A stretch of 64,000 nt of DNA from JACMLD01 sp963705285. Lineage in GTDB: Bacteria > Bacteroidota > Bacteroidia > Chitinophagales > Chitinophagaceae. The stretch spans positions 3,782,001 to 3,846,000 of the forward strand of contig OY970066.1 of NCBI GenBank assembly GCA_963705285.1, read 5' to 3'. The notes below the pieces were generated by a model that made no database searches, had not been told where the DNA came from, and saw only the letters and a program-made list of their open reading frames with translations. This document shows, in pieces, positions 56,304 through 64,000 of this stretch (position 1 is the stretch's first letter; every line of letters starts with the position of its first letter). Position numbers and translations under genes: made by a program.

Positions 56304-56340
56304 ATCATCGATAATCAAATCAGAGATCAGAGATTTCTTT
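56304..56340 (+). repeat. ATCAGNG module, copy before the 56353 gene
   Basis: ATCATCG, ATAATCA, A, ATCAGAG, ATCAGAG, then ATTTCTTT. It ends 13 bases before the next ATG. The segment 56143-56303 between this copy and the inverted copy holds no gene. Confidence 0.8.
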
Positions 56341-56352
56341 TATCTTCACCCC

Positions 56353-57432
56353 ATGCGTTTACTACTCATTCTTATAATGCTGGGCGGCGCGTTGTGCACG
56401 CAGGCCCAAACGGTTACCGGCAGTTGGTACGGACTGGCCGAAGCCAATGCAAAAGGCAGTAACAATAATAACTATCTCACCGAACTGGTAATAAAACAAA
56501 AAGGCAATGATGTAGAAGGTATATTCGGCTATTACTTCCGCAGCGGGTACCAGAGCTATTACATCCGCGGCGTATACAATCCAAAAACACGTTTGCTGGT
56601 GATCAAAAACCTGCCCGTGGCTTTTTATAAAAACAGGAACATAGATGGTATAGAATGCCCGATGGATTTTAGTGCCATACTATTTACGTCTAAAGTAAAA
56701 AGCACACTCACTGGTTCATTTAAGAGCCATGAAAAATACAAATACACCTGCCCCGAACTAAATTTTAGGAGTGAACTGGATGCAGGTGAAAAAAACCAGG
56801 ACAGCCTCATTAAAAGCAATGTCCTCAACGTAAAAAAATACTGGAAGCCACGCGAAGAAGAACTGGTCATCAACACAAAAGATATTTCTACCACTACTGC
56901 CATGGCAGAACGCATGACTGCTGCCACTATCAAAGATTCAATTGCCACAATTAAAAACGCAAACGTAACACCAAAAGACACTGCAGCGGGTAGCGCTATC
57001 GTTATCACAGCGCCGGATTCAACCGCTTTCAAACTGGCAGAGGCAGAAAGAAAAAAAGAATTGGAGAAGCTGGTGGTGTCTTTTGAACAACGGAAAAATA
57101 TTCTGAGCAGTGTAGTGGAAATTGAAAGCGATTCTGTACGCGTAAGTTTTTATGATAATGGCGATATTGATGGCGACAGCATTACTGTATTTATCAATAA
57201 AGTACCCGTACTGGCGCACCAGCCCTTGTCTGAACGTGCGTTGAACATGTACCTGGCCATGGACAGTGCCCACCTTAATACCGAAATTTCCATGTACGCA
57301 GAAAACCTGGGCAAATACCCGCCCAATACCGCGCTCATGATTATTACCGACGGTTCAAAAAGAAAAGAAATCTTTTTATCGAGCAGCCTCACCCAAAATT
57401 CTTCTGTTATTCTTAAAAAGAAAAAACGTTAA
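56353..57432 (+). CDS. Exported protein of unknown function
   Basis: Unknown protein, 359 residues, with signal peptide MRLLLILIMLGGALCTQAQ. The first part (20-150) is beta-rich (TVTGSWYGLAEANAKG, GNDVEGIFGYYFRSG), lipocalin- or lipoprotein-like. A Lys/Glu/Thr-rich linker follows, then a C-terminal part (about 240-355) with DSVRVSFYDNGDIDGDSITV, LNMYLAMDSAHLNTEISMYA and NTALMIITDGSKRKEIF, which looks like a single beta-sandwich. No enzyme motif. It overlaps the convergent small lipoprotein by 4 bases. Not recognised. Confidence 0.7.
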   Translation: MRLLLILIMLGGALCTQAQTVTGSWYGLAEANAKGSNNNNYLTELVIKQKGNDVEGIFGYYFRSGYQSYYIRGVYNPKTRLLVIKNLPVAFYKNRNIDGIECPMDFSAILFTSKVKSTLTGSFKSHEKYKYTCPELNFRSELDAGEKNQDSLIKSNVLNVKKYWKPREEELVINTKDISTTTAMAERMTAATIKDSIATIKNANVTPKDTAAGSAIVITAPDSTAFKLAEAERKKELEKLVVSFEQRKNILSSVVEIESDSVRVSFYDNGDIDGDSITVFINKVPVLAHQPLSERALNMYLAMDSAHLNTEISMYAENLGKYPPNTALMIITDGSKRKEIFLSSSLTQNSSVILKKKKR

Positions 57433-57842
57433 GGTTTACCGTTTACCCGTTCGTAATACCTGGTTTGCATATCGCAACACAGCTGCATAGGCAGGTAGAT
57501 CAATTGATTGCCTTCAAATTGCACGGTATCGGTTGTTGATTGCATTTGTCCGTTGAGCATGTATTGTAATGTGAGCAACCATTTGTTTTCGCGTGCAGAT
57601 GTGCGAATGTTGTAGGTACCTGTATACGATGTTCCGCCAGGCTGTAGTATTGTTAATTCGTTGTTGCTTCCAAACTGCTGGATATTACCATTGCCGGCGG
57701 GGTAATGTATGACGGCCGCAATGCCGCCAATATCTTTCCGGTGTTCCCATTGTCCAACAATTTTGTTGGATGCTTCGCGGTGAGATTTGCTGCAGGAGAT
57801 AACCGTTATACAAACAACGGCTGCAATAATCATTGTTTTCAT
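57429..57842 (-). CDS. Small lipoprotein, lipocalin-like
   Basis: Lipoprotein of 137 residues with a lipobox TVISC (Cys17) after MKTMIIAAVVCI. NKIVGQWEHRKDIGGIAAVI and TSYTGTYNIRTSARENKWLL, with a final YYERVNGKP, resemble the short lipocalin-like proteins common in Bacteroidota; this family is assigned by pattern only. It ends 4 bases inside the convergent gene. A parC terminator lies just upstream. Confidence 0.65.
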   Translation of the reverse strand: MKTMIIAAVVCITVISCSKSHREASNKIVGQWEHRKDIGGIAAVIHYPAGNGNIQQFGSNNELTILQPGGTSYTGTYNIRTSARENKWLLTLQYMLNGQMQSTTDTVQFEGNQLIYLPMQLCCDMQTRYYERVNGKP

Positions 57843-57867
57843 ATACCTGTTTTACTGCCTGACAGTA

Positions 57868-57897
57868 CAAAAAAGCCTTTCGTTGCAGAAAGGCTTT
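57868..57897 (-). terminator. Terminator of parC
   Basis: AAAGCCTTTC (57872-57881) and GAAAGGCTTT (57888-57897) pair around a 6-base loop; on the minus strand the stem is followed by TTTT. Confidence 0.88.
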
Positions 57898-57919
57898 GTG
57901 AATTATTATTCAGGGAAAG

Positions 57920-60439
57920 TTAAAACAGTTCCGGCTGCTCTTTATTATCGCCTTTCTTTTTCTCCCATTCCATTTTAACACTTTTGCTAAAGTCGGTGAG
58001 CTTGGCACCCACTGCCTTCCACCCCATTACTTCTACCATTTTTACCACTTTAAACTTAGCTTTGCGCACCTGGTCGCCACGGCCGCTTTGTACTGCCAGT
58101 ATAGGCTCCTCATCTGTAGAAACGGCTTCCAGGTAATTGCCGTCTCCTTCTTTTATAAATGAAAATTTGTTGTGCAGGGTAGTGGTTTCAATTTTGAACC
58201 GCTTGATATTGAACTGCACTTTTTCTTTGTCGAGATAAACCGCGGTGACGATATTCTCTGCATTGAATTTTTGAATCTGCAATACTTTTTCCGGGTCAAT
58301 TCTTTGTGTCAATTCCTGGTCGGTAATTTCGTAGCTGCCATCGCGGTAGAATATCACAATTCGGTCTTCTGCATCGAAGCTTCCCAGGTATTGGCCTTTT
58401 TCTTCAGCAGACAGCCGGCCGAATTTATCATCAAACCATAATTTTTTAGCGCTGAGCGTTGATTTGCCGGCTTCTTTAAACTTCACAGATTTTACCGGGT
58501 ATTTGGTTACCTGGTTGCCCATGCTACTACGCCCTTTGATTTCCATTTCTTCAAAATAAAAATCCAGTTCTTTAATACGGGCCGAGCTACCGGGCGTGAG
58601 GAGTATTTTAACCACTTCTGCCTCGCCATTGGCATTTACAGACAGGTAATGAACCTTGCTTTTTTCGTGGCCTTTGGTAAGATCGTATTCTTTATCGCGG
58701 GTAATACCGGTTACATTAAACCGTTTGGCATAGCTTACGCCGGTGGCACCGTCTACATACACCATATTATAGGTGGTACGTTCATCATTTTTGGTAAAGA
58801 TGGCTGCATGGAGGATGTCTTTGCCGATGTATGTTTTGTCTGCAACCTTCACCACCTTCATGATACCGCGTTTGGTAAATACAATAATATCATCAAGTGA
58901 AGAGCAATCCAGTACAAATTCATCTTTTTTAAGGCTGGTGCCAATAAATCCATCCTCGCGGTTCATGTATAGTTTGGCATTGGCGATGGCCACCTGTTTC
59001 GCCTGTATGGTATCAAATTGTTTTATCTCCGTTTTGCGTTGCCTGTCTTTTCCATATTTCTGTAAAAGGCCTTCATAATAAGCCACAGCAAAATCTACCA
59101 GGTTGGCCAGGTTGTATTTAACTTTTTTGATATCAGCTTCCAGGCCCTTTATCTGTTCATTCAGCTCGTCAATATCAAGTTTGTAAATACGGCGTACAGG
59201 CTTTTCCGTTAGTTTCACCACATCTTCGCGGGTAATATCGCGCCGCAGCTGTTTGCGGAAAGGCCCAAAGGCGGTGGCAATGGCTTCCAGTACTTTATCC
59301 CAGGTGGCATGCTTTTTTTCCAGCTCTTTATAAATCTTTTCTTCAAAGAATATCTTTTCCAGCGATGTATAGTGCCATTTCTCCTGCAGTTCGGCCAGGC
59401 GTATTTCCAGCTCTCGTTTTAATAGCTCTTTGGTGTTGTCTGTAGAAACTTTTAATAGTTCATGTACGCCCAAAAACCTTGGTTTATCTTCTATGATCAC
59501 GCAGGCATTGGGCGATATGCTTACTTCACAATCTGTAAATGCGTAGAGGGCGTCAATGGTAATATCAGGTGAAATGCCCGGCGCCAGGTCTACCTGTATT
59601 TCCACATTTGCAGCGGTATTATCGGTTACTTTTTTTATTTTGATTTTTCCCTGGTCGTTGGCCTTTACTATACTATCCATAAGGGTAGCGGTGGTAACGC
59701 CATAAGGTACGTCTTTAATGAGGAGCGTTTTTTTGTCGAGTTCTTCAATTCTTGCGCGTACCCTTACTTTGCCGCCGCGTTTGCCTTCGTTGTAATTGTC
59801 TACATCAATCATACCTGCGGTAAGAAAATCCGGGTATAGTTCAAAGCGTTTGCCGCGCAGGTATTTTACAGCAGCTTCGCAGAGTTCACAAAAATTATGG
59901 GGCAGTATTTTGGTAGACAAACCAACAGCAATGCCTTCTGCTCCCTGTGCCAGCAGCAAAGGAAATTTCATGGGCAGGGTAACAGGTTCATTCTTGCGGC
60001 CATCATAGCTCAGTTGCCATTCGGTGGTTTTGGCGTTGAAAGCCACTTCCAGTGCAAATTTAGAAAGCCTTGCTTCAATATAACGGGCGGCGGCTGCATC
60101 ATCGCCGGTGCGCACATCGCCCCAGTTACCCTGGGTTTCTATCATTAAATCCTTCTGCCCCAGGTTTACCAATGCATCTCCAATACTGGCATCGCCATGC
60201 GGATGGTACTGCATGGATTGCCCAATGATATTGGCCACTTTGTTAAAACGGCCGTCATCCATTTCCTTCATGGCATGCAGGATGCGGCGTTGTACGGGTT
60301 TCAGCCCGTCTTCAATGGCCGGTACTGCGCGTTCCAGAATTACGTAAGAGGCATAGTCGAGAAACCATGTTTTATACTGGCCCGGCAAGCCATTATCATT
60401 ATCTAAAAAATCGTTCGATTTATTTTTAGCTGCACTCAT
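57920..60439 (-). CDS. parC: DNA topoisomerase IV subunit A
   Basis: Cuts and rejoins DNA to unlink daughter chromosomes, 839 residues. The N-terminal breakage domain has LDYASYVILERAVPAIEDGL, KPVQRRILHAMKEM, QSMQYHPHGDASIGDALVNL and the active-site Tyr about 120 in AAARYIEARLSKFA. The C-terminal part (about 500-820) is a beta-propeller, more degenerate than that of GyrA, with no clear GyrA box, which supports ParC over GyrA. The partner parE lies 1.3 kb upstream on the same strand. Confidence 0.9.
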   Translation of the reverse strand: MSAAKNKSNDFLDNDNGLPGQYKTWFLDYASYVILERAVPAIEDGLKPVQRRILHAMKEMDDGRFNKVANIIGQSMQYHPHGDASIGDALVNLGQKDLMIETQGNWGDVRTGDDAAAARYIEARLSKFALEVAFNAKTTEWQLSYDGRKNEPVTLPMKFPLLLAQGAEGIAVGLSTKILPHNFCELCEAAVKYLRGKRFELYPDFLTAGMIDVDNYNEGKRGGKVRVRARIEELDKKTLLIKDVPYGVTTATLMDSIVKANDQGKIKIKKVTDNTAANVEIQVDLAPGISPDITIDALYAFTDCEVSISPNACVIIEDKPRFLGVHELLKVSTDNTKELLKRELEIRLAELQEKWHYTSLEKIFFEEKIYKELEKKHATWDKVLEAIATAFGPFRKQLRRDITREDVVKLTEKPVRRIYKLDIDELNEQIKGLEADIKKVKYNLANLVDFAVAYYEGLLQKYGKDRQRKTEIKQFDTIQAKQVAIANAKLYMNREDGFIGTSLKKDEFVLDCSSLDDIIVFTKRGIMKVVKVADKTYIGKDILHAAIFTKNDERTTYNMVYVDGATGVSYAKRFNVTGITRDKEYDLTKGHEKSKVHYLSVNANGEAEVVKILLTPGSSARIKELDFYFEEMEIKGRSSMGNQVTKYPVKSVKFKEAGKSTLSAKKLWFDDKFGRLSAEEKGQYLGSFDAEDRIVIFYRDGSYEITDQELTQRIDPEKVLQIQKFNAENIVTAVYLDKEKVQFNIKRFKIETTTLHNKFSFIKEGDGNYLEAVSTDEEPILAVQSGRGDQVRKAKFKVVKMVEVMGWKAVGAKLTDFSKSVKMEWEKKKGDNKEQPELF

Positions 60440-60478
60440 TGCTATACTATCTGTTTATTTTTATCTATGCCAAATACA

Positions 60479-61315
60479 TTACACCGGTTCTGATGTCTGC
60501 AACGCTGCGGATTTTGCTTTTACCTCAAAATCTTTCATTTTCTTGGTTTCGCCCTGTACATCTATCAGGCCGCCCGCAATCATGCCTTTTAAACGCCAAA
60601 GCAGGTAGGCATCGCCGGTAGTATTTTTTGCTTTGGCCAGAAACTGGTGAATGAGTTTGCTGGCTTTCTGCCAGTCCTGGGTAATGAATTTTTTCAATTC
60701 CTCATCGTAAAAATCATATTCTTTCTGCACCAGCTTCTTACCGCCTTCCAGCAGGCGAACGCCTTTCTGATCGTTACAGATCTTTGTCCATTCATCGGGG
60801 TCTACTTCAAACTCGCTGAGGGTAACGGGCCTGGCCAAACGTTTTGCTTTTATAAACTCTTTGGGAGGTATCACGTGCAACCACTCCGGGTAAAATATAT
60901 TGCCTTTTTCGTTGATGAAAGGCAGGTTATTGAGGTAAAGAATAAATATCCGACCCTGATAATCTTTTAGCTGGCTTACCAGCCAGTAATAGCCGCTTAC
61001 ATCATGTTTATTTTGTGCGGCCCAAATCCAAACCAGCTCTTTGGGATCTTCCTGAAGTTTTTGCAGCAGGTCTTCCACCAGTTTGTTGTCGTCTACTTCG
61101 CGGGTTTCCGTTTTTCCCTCATAATCGCCGCCTGCCAGTACTTCTTTCCACCATTGCCTGCGGGCGTCCAAGCCTTCGGGCGTATAAATGTCTGCCAAGG
61201 GGCCAACAGCATAATCGTCTTTTACCTGCAGCACTTCGCCAGCCAGTGTTTCATCCAGTTCAATGGCCTGCTTCAGTACCGCTATATCTGCTTCGTTGAA
61301 AACGATGTGAATCAT
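60479..61315 (-). CDS. DUF1835/DUF3658-type protein
   Basis: Cytoplasmic protein, 278 residues. The N-terminal IHIVFNEADIAVLKQAIELD and DDYAVGPLADIYTPEGLDAR read as DUF1835; ELVWIWAAQNKHDVSGYYWL and the helical C-terminal half (PDEWTKICNDQKGVRLLEGG) fit the linked DUF3658. Function unknown to me. It lies between parC and parE, 39 bases upstream of parC, so co-transcription is likely. A 7-base array lies just before its ATG. Confidence 0.82.
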   Translation of the reverse strand: MIHIVFNEADIAVLKQAIELDETLAGEVLQVKDDYAVGPLADIYTPEGLDARRQWWKEVLAGGDYEGKTETREVDDNKLVEDLLQKLQEDPKELVWIWAAQNKHDVSGYYWLVSQLKDYQGRIFILYLNNLPFINEKGNIFYPEWLHVIPPKEFIKAKRLARPVTLSEFEVDPDEWTKICNDQKGVRLLEGGKKLVQKEYDFYDEELKKFITQDWQKASKLIHQFLAKAKNTTGDAYLLWRLKGMIAGGLIDVQGETKKMKDFEVKAKSAALQTSEPV

Positions 61316-61321
61316 TTGTAA

Positions 61322-61342
61322 TTAATAATTAACAATTAATAA
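61322..61342 (-). repeat. Three TTATTAA heptads before DUF1835 gene
   Basis: On the minus strand TTATTAA, TTGTTAA, TTATTAA, then TTAC-AA-ATG. It is inverted relative to the array at 61768. Confidence 0.75.
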
Positions 61343-61404
61343 TTTGGGTCTCTAATTTTTTAAAGGGTTGAACGCATTCACCATTTTTTTCGGGTCTTTG
61401 GAAA

Positions 61405-61766
61405 CTATGTTAATCTTTCAACTTTTGATGATTTCAATATTGCAGTAAGAATCTTCAATATCTCCTCAATGTCTTTCAAAAAAGATGCTGCCAAAGTTTT
61501 TTCCATTAATTCTGATTCCATAAAAAGCCTTATCCAATACCGGGTCTCCCTTGCTTCACGGTAAGCGATTTCTACTTATGCACAAAGTCTTTTCTTGAAG
61601 AACCACCAATTGCTTCTTCTATGTTTGCGCCTACTGATGTGCCACACCGTAATAATTGCAAACATATATCCCTCTCAACCTTATTTTTGCGTAAATGGTT
61701 AAATAATTTTATAATCCGCAGACTCAGCGCAAAAGTCTTCTCCAGCACCACATTATCAGCTTTCAT
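61405..61766 (-). pseudogene. Frameshifted four-helix-bundle gene
   Basis: A second member of the 51020 family, interrupted. The first 64 codons read MKADNVVLEKTFALSLRIIK and QLLRCGTSVGANIEEAIGGS-type signature, then DFVHK and a stop at 61572. Skipping one base recovers the rest in another frame: EIAYREARETRYWIRLFMES, then MEKTLAASFLKDIEEILKIL and a stop at 61405. The break fits a one-base deletion just after the HK codons (AAG-TA-GAA). A sequencing error is possible. The gene sits between parE and the DUF1835 gene and is bracketed by inverted heptad arrays. Confidence 0.85.
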
Positions 61767-61767
61767 G

Positions 61768-61802
61768 TAATTCTTAATTCTTAATTATTAATTCTTAATT
61801 TT
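61768..61802 (+). repeat. Five TAATTCT heptads, overlapping parE 3' end
   Basis: TAATTCT, TAATTCT, TAATTAT, TAATTCT, TAATTTT in exact 7-base register, starting 1 base after the four-helix start codon. The bases 61788-61802 are also the last four codons (K-I-K-N) and stop of parE. Confidence 0.88.
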
Positions 61803-63689
61803 TTCTTCCTCCACCAAATCCACTTCCACTTTCAAATTATCAATAATAAACTCCTGGCGGTCGGGGGTGTTCTTGCCCATATAATAATCAAGAATGTCCT
61901 GTATATGCGTTTCAGGCATAATCATTACCGGTTGTTTGCGCATATCGCTGCCAATAAAACGGGCAAATTCATCCGGGCTAATTTCGCCCAACCCTTTAAA
62001 GCGGGTTATTTCTGGTTTGCTGCCCAGTTTGTTAACGGCAGCTCTTTTTTCTGTTTCATCATAGCAATAAATGGTTTCCTGTTTATTGCGCACCCTGAAC
62101 AAGGGTGTTTCCAGAATATACACGTGGCCGTTCTTTACAATGTCAGGAAAAAACTGCAGAAAGAATGTCATCAGCAGCAGCCGGATGTGCATGCCGTCTA
62201 CGTCAGCATCTGTGGCAACTACAATATTATTATACCGCAGCCCTTCATAACCTTCTTCAATATTTAATGCGTGCTGTAACAGGTTAAACTCTTCGTTTTC
62301 ATACACCACCTTTTTGGTAAGGCCAAAACAGTTCAGTGGTTTACCGCGCAGGCTAAACACGGCCTGTGTTTCCACATTTCTTGCTTTGGTAATGGAGCCG
62401 CTGGCGCTATCGCCTTCAGTAATAAAAATGGTGCTTTCATTTTGCTTTTCCAGTATGCTTTCTTTTTCCTTACCGCTCGGTTCATCATTATAATGAAAAC
62501 GGCAATCGCGCAATTTTTTGTTGTGGAGGTTGGCTTTTTTGGCCCTTTCGTTGGCCAGTTTTTTGATGCCTGCCAGTTCTTTCCTTTCCCGCTCATTTTG
62601 TTCGATGCGCTTTTTTAGCGCTTCTGCTACTGCGGGGTTGCGGTGCAGGTACAAGTCAAGATCGCGTGCAAGGAAATCGCCGATAAAATTCTTCATAGAT
62701 GGCCCGCCCTCGTACACAATCTGCGAGCCCAGTTTGGTTTTTGTCTGGCTTTCAAACACCGGTTCCTGTACGCGTACAGAAATAGCGGCGCTGATGCTTC
62801 CCCTTATATCGCTGGAGTCATAATCTTTTTTGTAAAAATCGCGGATGGTTTTTACATATGTTTCTTTGAATGCCGCCAGGTGCGTACCACCCTGCGTGGT
62901 AAACTGGCCGTTTACAAAGGAGTAGTATTCTTCCCCATACTGGTTTTCATGGGTGATGGCCAGTTCAATATCTTCTCCTTTTAGATGAATGATGGGGTAA
63001 CGCAGTTCATCTTCATTTGTCTTGCGTTGCAGCAGATCCAGCAGGCCGTTTTTAGAAACATACTTTTTTCCATTGAAATTGATGACCAGGCCGGCGTTGA
63101 GGTAACAATAGTTCCAGAACTGGTTATCGAGGTATTCATGTATGTAATGAAATTTTTTGAAGACGGTTTCATCAGGTATAAACGTAACCAGGGTACCGTT
63201 TTCCTCGGCGCTTTTGGCTTCTTTGTATTCTTTTACAAGCACGCCTTTTTCAAACTCGGCTGTTTTTTCTTTGCCTTCACGAAAAGCCGTTACTTTGAAA
63301 TAGCCGCTCAACGCGTTCACGGCCTTGGTACCCACGCCGTTAAGACCCACACTTTTTTGAAACGCCTTGCTATCATATTTGGCACCGGTATTTATTTTAC
63401 TTACCACGTCCACCACTTTACCCAGCGGTATGCCGCGGCCAAAATCGCGGATGCTGACCGTTCCCTTTTCAATGGATACATCTATATGTTTGCCATAGCC
63501 CATGGTATGTTCATCAATACAATTGTCAATCACCTCTTTCAGCAATACATAAATACCATCGTCGGGGCTGCTGCCATCGCCCAGTTTTCCAATATACATA
63601 CCCGGCCGCAGACGGATATGCTCTTTCCAATCCAGGCTCTTGATGCTCTCTTCGGTATAATCAAAGAGGTTTTTGTCTTTTTCTGCCAT
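61788..63689 (-). CDS. parE: DNA topoisomerase IV subunit B
   Basis: ATPase subunit of topoisomerase IV, 633 residues. The GHKL ATP site has KEVIDNCIDEHTMGYGKHID (Glu/Asn) and IRDFGRGIPLG, with KSVGLNGVGTKAVNALSGYF as the ATP lid. The TOPRIM domain has FITEGDSASGSITKARN, ATDADVDGMHIRLLLMTFFL with the metal-binding Asp pair, and RFKGLGEISPDEFARFIG at the C-terminus. The length favours ParE over the longer GyrB. The last residues KIKN are encoded by the heptad array. Confidence 0.92.
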   Translation of the reverse strand: MAEKDKNLFDYTEESIKSLDWKEHIRLRPGMYIGKLGDGSSPDDGIYVLLKEVIDNCIDEHTMGYGKHIDVSIEKGTVSIRDFGRGIPLGKVVDVVSKINTGAKYDSKAFQKSVGLNGVGTKAVNALSGYFKVTAFREGKEKTAEFEKGVLVKEYKEAKSAEENGTLVTFIPDETVFKKFHYIHEYLDNQFWNYCYLNAGLVINFNGKKYVSKNGLLDLLQRKTNEDELRYPIIHLKGEDIELAITHENQYGEEYYSFVNGQFTTQGGTHLAAFKETYVKTIRDFYKKDYDSSDIRGSISAAISVRVQEPVFESQTKTKLGSQIVYEGGPSMKNFIGDFLARDLDLYLHRNPAVAEALKKRIEQNERERKELAGIKKLANERAKKANLHNKKLRDCRFHYNDEPSGKEKESILEKQNESTIFITEGDSASGSITKARNVETQAVFSLRGKPLNCFGLTKKVVYENEEFNLLQHALNIEEGYEGLRYNNIVVATDADVDGMHIRLLLMTFFLQFFPDIVKNGHVYILETPLFRVRNKQETIYCYDETEKRAAVNKLGSKPEITRFKGLGEISPDEFARFIGSDMRKQPVMIMPETHIQDILDYYMGKNTPDRQEFIIDNLKVEVDLVEEEKIKN

Positions 63690-64000
63690 AGTTTTTCGGT
63701 TCGCAATGATAAATTTCGCCGGAAGTACGGGTTGGAGTGCCGCTGCAACAGGCCCGTCTTGGTGCTCACTAAATCTTTTAGTAAATCAGGTGCAGGCAAA
63801 TATAAGGAAAGGCCATGGCTACTGTTTTATTAGATTTATTCACTTATGTGGAAAATAAACGCTTTTTTAAGCGTCTTTATGTTATGTTAATACCTTTATT
63901 TCCCATCCCAGATATGGCACAGTACTTGGATACCCTGTAGTAGCCCTTGCATTGTAATTGACAACTCGTTTGTTTGAAGGGTATGCAGTTGTCAATATTA
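63690..64000. other. Upstream region of parE, no gene seen
   Basis: No coding region was recognised in the last 311 bases. ACGCTT-TTTT-AAGCGT (63859-63874) is a perfect 6-base stem; on the minus strand it is followed by TTATTTT, so it could end a transcript entering from the right. Confidence 0.4.

Overview
The window looks like a chromosomal piece of a Bacteroidota bacterium, most likely family Chitinophagaceae. The evidence is SusC/SusD pairs, Por/type IX secretion (T9SS) C-terminal sorting domains, TAnnTTTG-type -7 promoter elements, a three-subunit Bacteroidetes-type succinate dehydrogenase with one cytochrome b, and the divergent Bacteroidetes-type PurM. Genus and species cannot be fixed from the sequence alone.

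Region 1 (about 2.7-29.0 kb) is a polysaccharide utilization locus (PUL). It carries three GH29 alpha-L-fucosidases, a GH3 beta-glycosidase, a GH92 alpha-mannosidase, a ROK-family regulator, a SusC/SusD pair, a large VCBS/ASPIC lipoprotein, an SDR dehydrogenase overlapping a 3-hydroxyacyl-CoA-dehydrogenase-type enzyme, a triple PA14 T9SS protein and a DUF5107-TPR protein. The enzyme set fits a fucosylated, mannose-containing glycan such as an N-glycan. The two dehydrogenases suggest oxidative handling of a released sugar. A fibronectin-type T9SS protein and a DUF1398 protein lie just before it.

Region 2 (29-43 kb) is mostly housekeeping: ftsE, two glycosyltransferases, rpsO-pnp, prmA, plsY, an M48 lipoprotein protease, a DUF3052-like protein, purM, ribF, holA and a membrane-anchored coiled-coil protein. 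Several genes end in clear hairpin terminators.

Region 3 (43-64 kb) holds a 1163-residue outer-membrane protein, a lipoprotein, an S9 peptidase, sdhC-sdhA-sdhB with a four-helix-bundle gene inserted before sdhB, accD, smpB, two exported or lipoprotein unknowns, and topoisomerase IV (parC, parE). A DUF1835 gene and a frameshifted second four-helix-bundle gene lie between parC and parE.

The most unusual feature is in the gaps. From 27.4 kb onward, and most densely between 36 and 62 kb, many intergenic regions are built from short tandem units in strict 7- or 8-base register. Each locus has its own unit sequence, and many arrays touch a stop or start codon. One module, with a 7-7-1-7-7 layout of ATCAGNG-like units, occurs at four loci. 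Both four-helix-bundle genes are bracketed by inverted copies of their local array, and two gene-less segments are bracketed the same way. This resembles the short tandemly repeated repetitive (STRR) sequences of cyanobacteria and is the best candidate here for an undescribed system. No tRNA, rRNA, CRISPR array, insertion sequence or prophage was recognised.
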